From the NCBI GenBank assembly GCA_030704615.1, contig CM060731.1:30380001-30444000 (forward strand): DNA of 64,000 nt, given 5' to 3'. A program made the position numbers and the translations under genes. Below the pieces are notes generated by a model. That model did no database searches and was not told where the DNA came from. It saw nothing but the letters and a program-made list of their open reading frames with translations. The stretch is from Takakia lepidozioides. Taxonomy: Eukaryota > Streptophyta > Takakiopsida > Takakiales > Takakiaceae. Below are positions 1 to 11,505 of the stretch, piece after piece. The stretch's first letter is position 1. The number at the start of each line of letters is the position of its first letter.

Positions 1-79
1 ATCTGTGGTGGTTTGGAATGAAAGTTACCGCCGATGTGACAGCGGGAAAGTATCCAAAAACAGATAACAGAGACGAGGA

Positions 80-145
80 GAACTACACTTTTCCGACCCC
101 GGTCAATGGTGGGACAATCGAGACAAAAAAATGAATGCATGAGTA
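80..145 (+). pseudogene. OSB-like PDF-motif fragment (left-edge copy)
   Basis: One frame reads HFSDPGQWWDNRDKKMN, which matches the WWDNR..K core of the PDF motif of plant organellar single-stranded-DNA-binding (OSB) proteins. About 250 bp around it resemble the segment at about 30200-30470. No open frame extends from it and the window edge cuts the segment. It is probably a duplicated gene fragment rather than a working gene. Confidence 0.5.
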
Positions 146-544
146 GCCGCAAGTTAGTATATGAACTAGTGTGATAAGTATGGTTGGGGTGTTTGCTGGA
201 AGAATTGTAGGTTGTCATTGTCAGTTGCTAGTAGCAAGGCAAGGATGTACCAATTCAAGAGAAAAAATGCAAGATATAAGCTTTTGAACTTACATTTAAA
301 ATTGAATATGATTGCGATGACAATATATACATTATAAATAATTAAGAAATTTTGATAAAGACTTTATAACCAAGGGAGGTGCATTCATTGTAGGTTTTAT
401 GTGGGGAAGCTATAACATGGACTTGCCATTTATTGACACTGATGATATATGGTCTCTTCTCTAGTGAGGAGCCAAGAAACGGCTAGTGAAATCTATTTTC
501 GTCTATAATAAACTTATCATCCATTTATTTTTCATCCGTTGTTC

Positions 545-763
545 AATAACATAGACTAGGGTAGCCTATGCCGTTGGCCCAGGCGTCCAGTGTCATTTAA
601 GCCCAAGTGTAAGATCTTCTATGTATCCCAGTGCGTCTCATATGTCAAGGCCCAAATGAGACCTCTAGGATAGCCTATGCCTTTGGCCCATGTGTGAAGA
701 TTGAAATCCAAGACCAAGTGCAATTTTCTATGTATCCCAGTGCGTCTCCTCTGTTAAGGCCCA
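545..763. repeat. Satellite-like array, block 1
   Basis: Degenerate copies of a module built from CCCAAGTGCAAT, CTATGTATCC, AGTGCGTCTC, AGGCCCAAGTGCGACCTC and TAGCCTATGCCGTTGGCCCA. The same modules recur at 2108-2360 and 3391-4215, so this was one array later split by an inserted LINE. Confidence 0.7.
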
Positions 764-2107
764 AGTGCGAGAGAGAGAGAGAGAAGACTCCGGCCGAAGC
801 CGGCGTAACTAAGAGCCATTTCGCCTTGCGGCTATTGCCCCCTTTCGGAGGTGGCCCTATTAAAAAAAAAAAATGTTATGTGGGACATCAGGTGACCGTA
901 GAAAATAGGGGGGTCTGTGGTACCCCTGGGGACCTAGGGTGCGTTCGAAGAGCCGGATTCCACTTGGCGTTTGTTGGTGATAATAGTTGTGTGGGAGCGG
1001 AGTACCGTGAGGTGAATTGCTTTGAAAAATTTATGGATGGGGAGGATGGGGATTTTGAAGTTATCATGTATATCGTTGATACTGGCAATATGGATGTCGC
1101 CTCTAGTGCCGGCGGTGATGACGATTAATGGACCAGTTTTCCAGCTGCGCCGTCGGATTGCAAGGATAAGCGGTGCATATTTTTGTCATTTTTCTAAGAT
1201 CGAGTCGTTAGGGTAGGCGTATCTGATTTTAGTGTTTGTCGGATTTGTGCATCAGTGGTAGCTTTGGTTAGCCAGAAGTGGTTTCAGAGTTTATGGTGCA
1301 ATACGTTGGATTGCATCCATTTTTGGATGTGTACTTTGGTATGGCTGATGGAGGCTGCAGCGTGTTTATTTGCTTCTCGGGTAAGAGTGGTCAGAAGGTT
1401 ACGGATGGGTCTAGGTGCAGGGGGGTCTGGTACGGGGTGTATAAACCAGAAAGGATGGGTATGGGCGATGTGGATAGGGTTGTCAATGGGTACAACTGTG
1501 GATTGGGAAACGCCGAGTTGGGCGAATAGGTCCGCTTCCTCATTACCATGAATGCCAGTGTGCGAACGGACTTTGAGTATATGGATTGGATGACCTTTGG
1601 AAATGGCCCTCTGGACAATGGCGACAATGAGGTTGCGGTCGGGGTGATGATGATGGGCAGAGGGGCGGGAGATGTGGTTTCGAATAAGAAATAGTGAGGT
1701 AAGGCTGTCGGTGAAGATGTAGTATGGGGGAGGGAAGGCGTCAAGTGTAGAGAGAGCATCGTAAATGGCCATGAGTTCAGCCCTTAGGATGGTGGCAGAG
1801 CCAAAGAGCCTGAGGGCAACACCTCGACCGGTGCCGGCGTGATAAATTCCGTACCCTGCATTAGGTTTGGTGAGGGATCCATCAGTGTAACGTGAGTTGG
1901 CCGGTGGATACTTGGGGGTGGTGTTTTGCTGATATATTGCGGGGATTGGGGGGAGGGGTGTTGTTGGTGTGACCTGGGGACGGGGGTAGCGCCATGCTCC
2001 CCCCTTTGTTTGTTTTAATCCGGGAAAATGTGGTGGCCGGTGCATGGGTGTGGGGGAGGGTCGCTGGGTAATGGATGGTGGCCTTTATTTTATGAGTTAT
2101 GGTTAGC
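764..2107 (-). mobile_element. 5'-truncated LINE with RNase H domain, inserted in the satellite
   Basis: The block interrupts the satellite array and is flanked by the short direct repeat CAAGTGCGA (about 759-767 and 2107-2115), a plausible 9-bp target duplication. It carries an RNase H frame on the minus strand, so the element's 3' end is at the low coordinate. There the terminus is a (GA)n/(TC)n tract rather than a clear poly-A. No reverse transcriptase or endonuclease remains. Confidence 0.6.
1284..2045 (-). pseudogene. LINE-encoded RNase H domain
   Basis: About 250 codons contain an RNase HI fold signature with its acidic residues in order: D55 in YTDGS, E90 in RAELMAI, D113 in FTDSL and D172 in NEEADLF, with SHTGIHGNEEAD near the end. 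RNase H of this type sits downstream of the reverse transcriptase in some plant and I-clade LINEs, where it degrades RNA in the RNA/DNA hybrid. The frame meets a stop just after LHHKL, but similar sequence continues beyond it in the same frame (NHFWLTKATTDAQIRQTL), so the stop is probably a mutation. The N-terminal part is proline-rich linker. The absence of reverse transcriptase marks a dead copy. Confidence 0.7.
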
Positions 2108-2360
2108 AAGTGCGACCTCTAGTGTAGCCTACGCCTTTGGCTTATGTGTGAAGAATTGAAACCTCAGACCAAGTGCAATTTCTTATGTATACAAGTGTGT
2201 CTCTTATGTCGAGGCTCATTTAAGCCCAAGTGCAAGATTCTATTCATGTATCCAAGTGCATCTGTCTGTAGAGGCCCAAGTGTCCAGTGTCATCTAAAGC
2301 CCAAGTACAATCTCCTATATATCCAAGTTCATCTCCCATGTCAAGGCCCAATTTGTTTCT
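2108..2360. repeat. Satellite-like array, block 2
   Basis: Continues block 1 on the far side of the LINE with the same modules (TAGCCTACGCCTTTGGC, AAGTGCAATTTC, TATCCAAGTGCATCTC). Confidence 0.65.
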
Positions 2361-2507
2361 TTTCAAGAATTCATTGAGTAATAATATACCCAATCATTAT
2401 TGATATATGTTAGAGGGCTGCTTGGGACTTAGACGCTTTTACGGGATCTGTTACACAGACTGAGACCAACAGGAGCCTTAGGGGTGACAGCAATAGGCTT
2501 TAGGGGG

Positions 2508-2745
2508 GGGGAGATACACAGCCCGACACAGTCCATCACAGTCCAACACAGCCGACACAGTCATCACAGTCGTCACAGCTTCGCACAGCCAACACAGCCC
2601 GTCGCAGTCCGACACAGCCGACAGCTTCGCACAGCCGACACAGCCCAACACAGCCGCCACAGCTTCGCACAGCCCTACACAGCCCGACACAACCAGTCAC
2701 AGCCTAATACAGCCAGTCACAGCTCGGCACAGCTGGGGAACAGTT
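2508..2745. repeat. Short CACAG-based tandem repeat
   Basis: An almost continuous run of ten-base-like units of the form CACAGYCNNA or CACAGCCNNA (for example GACACAGCCGACACAGTC), with an interspersed CAGCTTCGCACAGCC. It translates to His/Ser/Gln-rich or Cys-rich low-complexity frames on the two strands, which are not evidence of a gene. Confidence 0.75.
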
Positions 2746-3390
2746 ATCATTGGCAGGGAACGACTGTGGGGGAACGACATCTGAAAAAAGAACGTGTACT
2801 ACAGGGATGACGGTTAATTAGGAAAGCGGTTAGAACAGCTTGTAGGGAAAAAAAGCGAAGAGCGGGGACGTCTGGGAATCACTTCTTGGGGGGGGGACTT
2901 CTGGCATCACGGCTTGGAAATAGGGGGGAGAGTACATCTCTGAGTGGAAAGATGAAGAGCACGGAGTAGGAGAAGTGACGATCTGTTGTTACTTGATGAA
3001 TGCAAGCTGTAGAATTGTAATGTAGAGTAGATTAGAGACACCATGGCTTCAGTCTGATACTTGATAGATATTAATCTGATACATACTTCATACTCACACT
3101 GTGTAGAGAGACCTGAGTGAAGCTGTGGAATAAATGGATGGAATTTGATAGATTTCTGAAGCAAACTGATACTTAATTGCAGACAGTAAGGTAACTCGCT
3201 AACATGAATGCGGGAAGGAGTACAAATAGGAAACACCCCCATGATACACTAGCTGTAGGTCATGACTGATTGTTCTGAGCGGGCTAAGTGCTTAGAGATT
3301 TCCAACTCTTCTATCTTGGAGTTCCCACCTCGGATAGCGAAGGGATGGGTGAGTAAAAGCCGCTCGACAATATATCTCCTGTCGAGGCTC
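2746..3390. other. No recognisable gene
   Basis: Non-repetitive stretch with only short frames. I see no domain, splice pattern or repeat I can name. Confidence 0.5.
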
Positions 3391-4215
3391 CAATCATTGT
3401 CCAAGTGTCTAGTGTCATCTACGTCCAAGTGCAATCCCATATATATCCAAGTGCGTCTCATAACTTGTCTCTAACTTATATGGAGGCCCAAATACGACCC
3501 TCTAAGGTAGCATGTGTCGTTGGCCCAAGTGTCCAGTGTCATCTAAGCCCAAGTGCAATATCTATGTATCCCAGTGCACGTCGAGGCCCAAGTGCGACCT
3601 CCACGGTAGCCTGTGCCGTTGGCCATGTATGAAGAATTGAAATCTAAGACCAAGTACAATTTCATATGTATCCTAGTGCATCTCATATGTTGAGGCCCAA
3701 GTGCGACCTCTAGTGTGCCTATGTCGTTGGCCCATATGTGAAGAATTGAAATCTGAGACCAAGTATAGTTTCTTATGTATCCAAGTGTGTCTCCTATGTC
3801 GAGGCCCATCTAAGCACATGTAGATGCCCAAGTGTGCAATGTCATCTAAGCCCAAGTGCAATCTCCTATGTATCCAAGTACGTCTCCCATGTCCAGGCCC
3901 AATTTATTTTTTCCATGAATTTCCTATGTATCCGAGTGCGTCTCCTATGTCGAGGCCCAAGTGCGACCTCTAGTGTAACCTATGTCGTTGGCCCATGTAT
4001 GAAAAATTGAAATCTAAGACCAAGTGCAATTTCCTATGTATCCAAGTGTGTCTCCTATGTCGAGGCCCATCTAAGTCCAAGTGCGATATTTTATTCATGT
4101 ATCCAAGTGCATCTCCCATCTAGATGCCGAAGTGTCCTATGTCATCTAAGCCCAAGTGCAATCTCCTATGTATCCAAGTACGTCTCCCATGTTCAGGCCC
4201 AATTTATTTTTTTCC
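3391..4215. repeat. Satellite-like array, block 3
   Basis: The longest uninterrupted part of the array. The module TATGTATCC recurs at about 3564, 3667, 3775, 3868, 3928, 4037, 4098 and 4168, giving spacings near 60 and near 105 bp, as in a higher-order repeat built from two monomer lengths. Copies are strongly diverged. Confidence 0.7.
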
Positions 4216-5350
4216 ATGAATTTATTGAGTAGTAATGTATTCAATCATTACTGATATATCTCCTGTCGAGGTTCCAATCATTGTCCCAGGAAAGCCCATT
4301 TTGCCATTTTTCACGAATTTTCAAGTGTAATCTCTATTCATGTATTTAAGTGCTTCTCCCATGTGGAGGCCCAAGTGCGACCTCCGGTGTCCAATGTCAT
4401 CTAAGTCCAAGTGCAATCCCAAAGCCCACTTTGCTATTTTTGCAATCTCCCCTATCGAGGCTTCATATATTGAAATATCCACTTTGCTATTTTTTGCGAA
4501 TTTTCAGCGACCAAAAGTACTTGAAATTCCAAATCTCCCACATGAAGGGCCAATCATTGCTCTAGGAAAACCCAAATTCAATCTCCTGTTATCCATGGAT
4601 AATATGTTGGCCAACTCCGTCTCCAAATTTTATGAAACCAAGTTGATGCACCCCTACTCATCGAGGACTTTCCAACAGTACCGAAATAGGCCCCGCCGTT
4701 TGGAGGCCCATCTAAGCCCAAATTCAATCTCATATTATCCATGGATAATATGTTGGCCAACTGCCATATAGACGCCCAAGTGCGACCTCGAGGTGTCCTT
4801 CCAACACTTAATTTTGTAATTTATTTGAATTTCCAAAGACCAAATTTTATGAAACCAAGTTGATGCACTCTGGCCTACTCATCGAGGGCTTACCAACGGT
4901 ACCAAAATCGTGGCCAAAGGCCCCGCGGTTTTGGGAGATCTCAACGACGTTACAAAACATATTGTGAACGCCAATATTTTAAAATGACCCAATTTACATT
5001 TATATCCACGTGCACAAAAGAGAAATGAAGGGCCAATCATTGTTGCAGGAAAGCCCATTTTGCCATTTTTCACGAATTTCCCGCAACCAGAAGTACTTGA
5101 AATTCATTTTAGGCATATCTAATCATTTTTTTTCCAGAGAGCCTACGACCGGACGTGAACCGGAGACCTTTCCCTTGATATCTCTCCTCTCGAGGCTCGA
5201 ACCATTGTCCCAGGAATTCCCACTTTGCCAGTGACCCAACCTACTTGAAATTCCACATCTCCCACACCGTAGGTCCAAAAATCATGAGACCAAGCCCGTG
5301 CACCCCTGCTCGTCGAGGGCTTTCCAACGGGACCAAGCACCAGGGCTGGG
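4216..5350. repeat. Second degenerate repeat family next to the satellite
   Basis: Two modules recur: CAATCATTGTCCCAGGAAAG followed by CCCATTTTGCCATTTTTCACG (near 4270, 4550, 5030, 5195) and AACCAAGTTGATGCACCC followed by TACTCATCGAGG...TTTCCAAC (near 4635, 4855, 5285). A few satellite modules are mixed in. Open frames here are repeat-derived. Confidence 0.55.
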
Positions 5351-5750
5351 GCCTCGTGGTTGGGGACATCTCAAAACAAAACAAAACAAACGTCTCGCTT
5401 CATATATTGATATTACCTGACAGAGGTGTTACCTGGAGAAGGCACATTGGAAATGAGAGGAGTGACATGTAAGGAAGGCACAAGATGGGCTTAGCGATTT
5501 TTGACACTGATGCGTAGTCGAGCCAATTTTACAAAATGGCTAATCCTAGTAAGTTCATCCAAGGTGTCATCATCCTACTCTACTGAGCATCTGTCCATCC
5601 TTATGGGGAATAAAGTGAGGGGAGGAATCCCGCCCCAAAGGGTCTCCTTCCCCTTTCTGTATTTTTTTTAAAAAAAAACTCTCTACACCAGAACAAACCA
5701 AGGACCGTTCCTTCCTCCGAAGTTTGTAGAGCTCCAGATTCTATGGCGGT
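5351..5750. other. Left flank of the LTR retrotransposon
   Basis: Unique-looking sequence with an A/T homopolymer near 5670-5690. I found no matching short direct repeat between this flank and the right flank of the 3' LTR. Confidence 0.4.
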
Positions 5751-6115
5751 TGTCATGGTTTTAGTCATGGTTATTTAGAATTACCTACTTCTAGTTAACT
5801 AGGACATCTTTAGATATTTATATTTATATTTTGTGTGTTGGGACTTCATTTCGTCTCACATGCCAAGTGAGGTGTCGAGCCTCACTTGCGACATGGGGAT
5901 AGGTTTTCCCCTTGTGAGGATGGAGGAGGCTCATCTTCTTGTAGTTGAGCCTCCATGAGCCTCTCTCACCTCCATAGCTCTAGGTATGGAAAGGGAGTGT
6001 GGTGAGGGCTTTGCAGGGTGGATTCCCTTAGCAAGGGTACCCTTGGCTTGACTTAGTTTATGTGATTGAGTGGATTCATGAGTGGAGGGTTTCCATTATG
6101 TTCACTTCCATTATC
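5751..6115 (+). repeat. 5' LTR (shared part)
   Basis: Starts TGTCATGGTTTTAGTCATGG and is nearly identical to 16351-16704, apart from scattered substitutions and a 10-bp stretch (near 5885-5900) missing from the 3' copy. Similarity stops after CTTCCATTATC, where this copy continues with CACTACAAGAAG. A third relative lies inverted at about 33240-33464. The true 3' edge is uncertain because the two LTR ends differ. Confidence 0.75.
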
Positions 6116-8645
6116 ACTACAAGAAGATGACCTTATGCTTGTGAGTGCGGAGTATAAGGATAGTTTTGCACTTGTGTTGGTGTACACCAAGGAGTGAGAG
6201 AGCTAGGGAAAGCTCAGGTATCTCACAAGGCTTGCAAGGTGTTGCAAGGGAGAGTGTGTTTGCATTGCATCAAGGAGGTGGAGAGCTCAAGGAGAGAGCT
6301 CTTGAGTTACAAGACTTTGCAAGTATTGCAGGGAGAAAGTCTTGTATGTGTGGAAGCAAAAGGTTTGAAAGTTTGAGCAGAAGGAGCGTCATCTCTTATA
6401 TCTCAAGTGTTGTGACAACCATTTGCCAAGGAAGTGGCTTCTATGGTGAAAAGAATGCATTGAGGGTTTGTAGAAGCATTATTGTGCACCAAGGGTTTGA
6501 GAGCTTGGAAATGAGCTCTTGCATCACAAGAGAAGCGTCTTGTGTGTGGAGAAAATAGACACTAGGGTTTCAAGAGCAAGCTCTAGTTGTTCAAGGTGTG
6601 AAAGAGAAGCCAAAGAGCGGTACATGCTTGGGTTAGAAACACCATAGAAGGAGTACAACAAAGAAAGGTTGAGGAGCATTGAGTAGCTCAAGAGAAGCTA
6701 AGAAGTGGTTGTTTTATCCACGGTGAAATGAAGCCAAGTGGGGTTTCATTTGGTTGATAAACAAGCAAGCTAAGGCGCTAGAAATAAGTGCTTTTGCTAG
6801 TCTATGAGTTCTTGGATTGCTCTTGGTGAAGCAAGTGGTTGACCAAGCAAGTGGCGCATGTGTGCAACTTCAAGCTTGAGGAGAGCTAGAAGGTGAAGGG
6901 AACAAGTCATTCTTTTGTGTATGAGGTGATGCTTATGTGGAGCATGTTCTCAGCCCATTGAGGCTTCTATTTTCAAGCCTTGGAGAGAAAGGAAAAGGGC
7001 TGATTTCCACTTAGGTGAAGGAAAAGCACTTGTAGAGCACATGTTTGAGTTGGGGTTTCAACCTTAAGCTTGAGGAGAGCACGACTCTTGAGCTAGTAAG
7101 TGAAGGGACTTGAATCTTCCTCTTTGCATGAGATATGCTTGGAGAAGCCTCACATAGAAGCCAAGAATGGAGCATGTGTGTGGATGGCCAAAAGAGAGCA
7201 CATGAATGAGTGCAAGACTTGGTTGCTTGTCAAATGAGGTTAAAAACTTGATTCTTGAGCTCCAAATAAAAGTGAAGCTTGTTGTGTGGCAAATGCATTG
7301 CTAGGTGAGATGGAATCAAGCTTGGTTGTGGCTTGAGATGAAGAAGATCAAGGTAGTTTGCCTTGGTATCTCATAGAATTCATGGATGCTTGAGGAGAGC
7401 AAGCATGAAGTTCAAGGAAGCCCAAACCCTAGCTTGGAATGCACAAACCCTAGCATGAGATGCACATGAAACCCTAGGTGGATGGGAACAGTCACCAATT
7501 GTGGGAACGGTCACTATACGTTGGGAACATAGTGACATATAAAGACAATGTAGGGCTTTTGGAGGATTTTCAAGGGCCTTTTGGAGGATTGTTTGGGGGA
7601 TCTTTGGGGTCCTTTGGGGAGCTTTTGGAAGACACTCTGATGAGCTTTTGTAAGGTACTTTGACGAGCTCTTGAAGAGGTATTTGGATGACTATTTGGAG
7701 GTCTATTTGCGGTCCTTGAAGGCCAAGTTTGACAAGTTTTTGGAGCCTTGGAAGGCTATGTGGAGGACCATTTGGGGTCTTTGAAGGCCAATATTTGGCA
7801 AGTTTTTGGAGCTTTTGGAAGGCTGTTTGGAGGGCTGTTTGGGGTCCTTGGAGGCCGATATTTGGCGAGCTTGAGGAGTCTTTGGCGACTTGTTGAAACT
7901 ATTTGGGGTCCTTGAGGGCCGAGATTTGGCAGGCTCTTGTGGGCTTGGTGTACTGCTTGGAGTACCATTGTCCAAGCTTTGGGAGTCTTAGTGAAATTGT
8001 TTGAGAGACATCTTGAGGGATCTTAGAGAGTTTTTTGAGAGATCCTTGAAAGGTCTTGTCTATTGCTTAAGCAAGAGAGTGTGGAGATAGGGTAGTGGGA
8101 TGAGAGCATGTTGTGATAGGGATTGCTTTAGTCTCTCTTCCTTGTAGTCTTCCACCCTCTCTGTAGGCCAAAACCTTTCCGTAGGTGGAGGCAAGAGTCA
8201 GTCCGGGTTTGGGCTGGGGTGTCTTGCAGGAGCGACACTGTGAAGTGTTTTTGGTGTGGGGGAGTTACTGTTTTGATTTCCTTGTGCTTGGATCCCCTCC
8301 ACACATGCATGCTTGACTGTGCGCCATGTTAGTTTTGTGTGGGCGCTTGTTTTCATAGGAGGTTGGTCCGGATTTGATCACCGGTCAATCCTAGAGCGTG
8401 TTGTCGATGGTGAGGCTGGGGTGATGACCAGTCAAACCATCATTATTCTCTTATGGTGAGGCTGGGTTGATGACCAGCAGACCATAGGAGTGCTTGCGGT
8501 GGATGCAGGTGCAGGTGCAAGTTTATGTTATGAACCTAGTAATCTAAGCCATAAGCTGCAACAGATTCTCTACCCGGTTACCTTGTGGCAATGGGGATTA
8601 GAGACAGGTTTACAACAGGCGTGGTTGTGAGTTTTCATCACGGAG
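6116..8645 (+). other. 2.5-kb untranslated leader with purine-rich internal repeats
   Basis: No long frame lies between the LTR and gag. The first part is rich in GAG/AAG words (for example CTTGAGGAGAGC). From about 7545 to 8045 the sequence is a degenerate repeat around TTTTGGAGG, TTTGGGGTCCTTGGAGGCC and GAGATTTGGC. The same leader architecture appears in reverse orientation at 31000-32900, so it belongs to the element family. I see no clear tRNA primer-binding site just after the LTR. Confidence 0.6.
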
Positions 8646-10331
8646 ATGCCACCAGTTGTTGAGGGGAGTGCTGGTACGAACACCAGCGATACTAGTGGGT
8701 ATACAAGACGAGGTGTGCGGTTTAGGCCACCTTCACCTTCAGTGTCTTCTGAGGAAGGTTCAGACTCAGAGTTAGGAGGATTCTCGCCGAGGGTGCAAGC
8801 CATTTCCGTGCCATTATTGTGGGATACGATGGAGGAAATGTATGGAGCTACTAAGGGGCCATGTCGGTACTCTGGAGCTGTGGGCACCATTAAGCTTGAT
8901 GATTTCATACATGAGTTTGATAGTTGGTGTGATTTGCAGCAGATGCGCAATCCACAACTGTTTACGCCTTTTATGGCGTGGAAGGGGCTGTTTCAGCACC
9001 TTGAGGGGCCCCCTATGGATGACTATCATGAGTTTAGGTGGGGAAATGAGGTGGAGATTGAGGAGTGGCGACAATATTGGTCACCTGACTATGTCTCCAT
9101 CACTAGAGGCATAAGGGCAGCGGCGACACCAGCAGCAACACCAACATCTCCAACTGCAAGCACTAGTAGTCGGACAAGTAAAGATGGAGCTGGGAAATCC
9201 ACTCAAGCTCCTGCTGCAGCACCACCACCCGTGCCTGCCTTTAATCCAGTTGTGGAGTTCTTCGAGGAGTTCAGGAGAAACTACCAGGGGATAAGGACGG
9301 AGAAATTGCGGAGCTTGCAAGAGTTCCAACGCAAGCCTACTGAGAGTTTGAGGGAGGCTTACACACGCATGAGGCGATTGATAAATGTAACCCAAGGGGT
9401 TACGGAAGCTCAAGCAGTCCAATTTTGGTATGGGATATTGGACAAGGAGCTGAGGAGAAGGGTGCGGGATGCAACTCTCCTACAAGTGGACCAACCTACC
9501 TTAGCAAACGTGTTTTTGCTGGCAGAGCGGATAGAGCTCAATATGGTGGAGGAGCGAGTGGTCATGGTGGGGTTTGGTAAGGAGACACAACGAAGTGGGG
9601 CTCCTAGCCAACAACAACCACTACCCTAACGTGCTCAAAGCAACAAGGGGGCTCAGGCGAAGCCCAGGGAAGGACAGAGAGGATCTCAATTGCAGAGGTC
9701 ACTTCCTTCATTCTCAGACCAACAACAGTCGGGTGTAACATGTTGGGATTGTGGAGGACCCTATGTTAAGAGAGATTGCCCGTAGAGAGGCAAAGGGCCG
9801 GCACAGGCACAACCTACACAACTACAATGTGGGCATTGTGGAAAGTATGGGCATGAAGAGGCCCATTGTTATGACTTGCATCATGAGTTACGGCCAGGCC
9901 AGTTCCAAGAGAACAATGGTGGCCGGGGACGAGGCAATATAGTCCAGAGAGGTAGAGAAGACAGAGGTCGCGGTGGAGGTCATAACCAAAACCAAAGAGC
10001 ACAAGGTCAAGGGCAAGGTCATGACCAAGGCATGGTGGATAGGCTTGCCCAACTAGAGCAACGTCTTGCTACCATGGCCACTACTCATGTTGCGACAGCT
10101 CCAAGGCCTGAGGTTCAAGCCCCACCTGCACAACCTCCTATGCCTAGGGAAGACTAGATTGGTATGGGCTTCATGTGTGGAGCCGTACTTGCAGGACCAT
10201 TGCATGTGGACTCGGCAGCTGCTGTTACTCGAGCAACAACACGTGCTTCTGAACCAAGAGGAACGGATGTGGATTTTGATCCACAAAGGGGAGAAGCAAG
10301 TCGTCAGACAAGGCTTCCACAGTACATTGGC
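8646..10331 (+). pseudogene. Retrotransposon gag with two zinc knuckles
   Basis: The frame starts MPPVVEGS and runs 327 codons to a TAA at 9627; the same frame continues through TAG at 9783 and TAG at 10155. A gag core lies around residues 200-315 (FQRKPTESLREAYTRMRRL, then FWYGILDKELRRRVRD). Two knuckles follow the first stop. The second, CGHCGKYGHEEAHC, is an intact CX2CX4HX4C. The first, CWDCGGPYVKRDC, has Tyr (TAT) where a His (CAT) ligand is expected, itself a C-to-T change. A Gly/Arg/Gln-rich tail follows. The frame ends at TGA 10332, where the open frame moves by one base. Confidence 0.8.
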
Positions 10332-11505
10332 TGAGACAGTGCCACCTACGCCATCAATAGCACCCGCTCGCCCAAGTGTGTCAGAGGTAGAGCCACGAAT
10401 ACCATTGGGGAGAGTTGGTGTGGCTCGGGAAATGCCAGTGGGTGGTGTTGTAAAACAAGGTGCAGCCAGTATATTGTTGGGGGCGGCTATGGCGGTTTGC
10501 CAAGCTCCATTATTTTCTGCAATAGTCATTACAATACCGGGGATTCGTCCAGCTGTTGTGTTCAGACTAGCAGCTAGACTCTGTGAGAGTGGTGATGCAT
10601 CGGCACTATCTGCGGAGATAACAGATAAGGTGCAGTCTATGGATGCTTTGGATTCGAGGGTGAAATCAGCCACAGCTGCGCCATGGCAAGCGGCAACTGC
10701 AAGGTTGCAGGAGTTGTCAGCTAGGCCAGCCATTGAGCGCAACATGGTGACTTCTGGGGTAGTCCTGGTGGACAATCATGATGGAGTGTTTCAATTGGGT
10801 GGCCTAACCGGGAGGAGGTATAGGCCACTGCGGGTCTTGTTGGACTCGGGAGCACAGCCATTGATGTTGGGGAGAGCAGCAATTGCAGGCTTGGGCCTCA
10901 CAGAGGCAGATTTGGAGCCGTGCCCTTTCCAAATTCAAACATCTTTGGGTGGTTCAGAGAAGGCGCGAGGGATTACACGCCATGAGCTCTTCATTCGATT
11001 GTAGCTGGATCATCCTACGGATGACTCAGTCATGAGAGCTAAAGCCATTGTTACGGACGCGATGTCCTATGATATGCTTGTTGGTGGGGCTGTGTTGTAC
11101 CCCATGGGCTTTACTTTGGACTTTTGGGATGAAACGACATCCTACAGGCCGGAATGGCAGTCAGGGGATGGTCGACGTGCACTGCTCCCAGTGCGGTTTA
11201 TTGGGAATGTAGCGGTGGATCATAGGAACATGATGCCCACATTGGCTGCATTCTCAGGGGTGGTGGCTTGGGGTGGTGAGCTCTTGGAGGGCAATAGTCA
11301 TGCAGATGATAGGACACCATCTGATGAGGACAAGCAATTGTCATACAAGGCTGATTTGCTTCCTCATGTTCCTATGCATAGCTCACTGTGGAATGCAGTT
11401 GGGGATTTGGAGCGAGTGGCAAGCCAGTGTGTGCAACAAGCATGGCATGAGGCCTTTCCATCGGTAGGTGAGGGGAGTTCAGTTACATCACCTGTACCTC
11501 CTCAA
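10332..11505 (+). pseudogene. Retroelement aspartic protease
   Basis: Read in the frame one base off gag. The D-S-G active-site triplet is in RVLLDSGAQPLMLGRAAI (about 10828-10880), followed by the C-terminal strand YDMLVGGAVLYPMG near 11065-11110. A TAG at 11002 lies between them, where a Gln codon is expected. A linker of about 130 codons with no domain I recognise leads to the methyltransferase, ending at TGA 11506. Retroelement proteases of this type process the polyprotein. Confidence 0.75.

Noticed and set aside
631-1128. Open frame of 165 codons on the plus strand
   Set aside because: It spans satellite, a GA tract and LINE 3' sequence; no domain is present and the real coding signal (RNase H) is on the other strand.
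2478-2810. His/Ser-rich and Cys-rich open frames on opposite strands
   Set aside because: Both are translations of the CACAG tandem repeat; low-complexity repeats stay open by chance.
4340-4771. 143-codon plus-strand frame
   Set aside because: It follows the degenerate repeat modules exactly and shows no domain.
5885-6115. Direct evidence for recent insertion from LTR identity
   Set aside because: The LTRs look similar, but their 3' ends differ and I cannot compute divergence reliably by eye, so no age is given.
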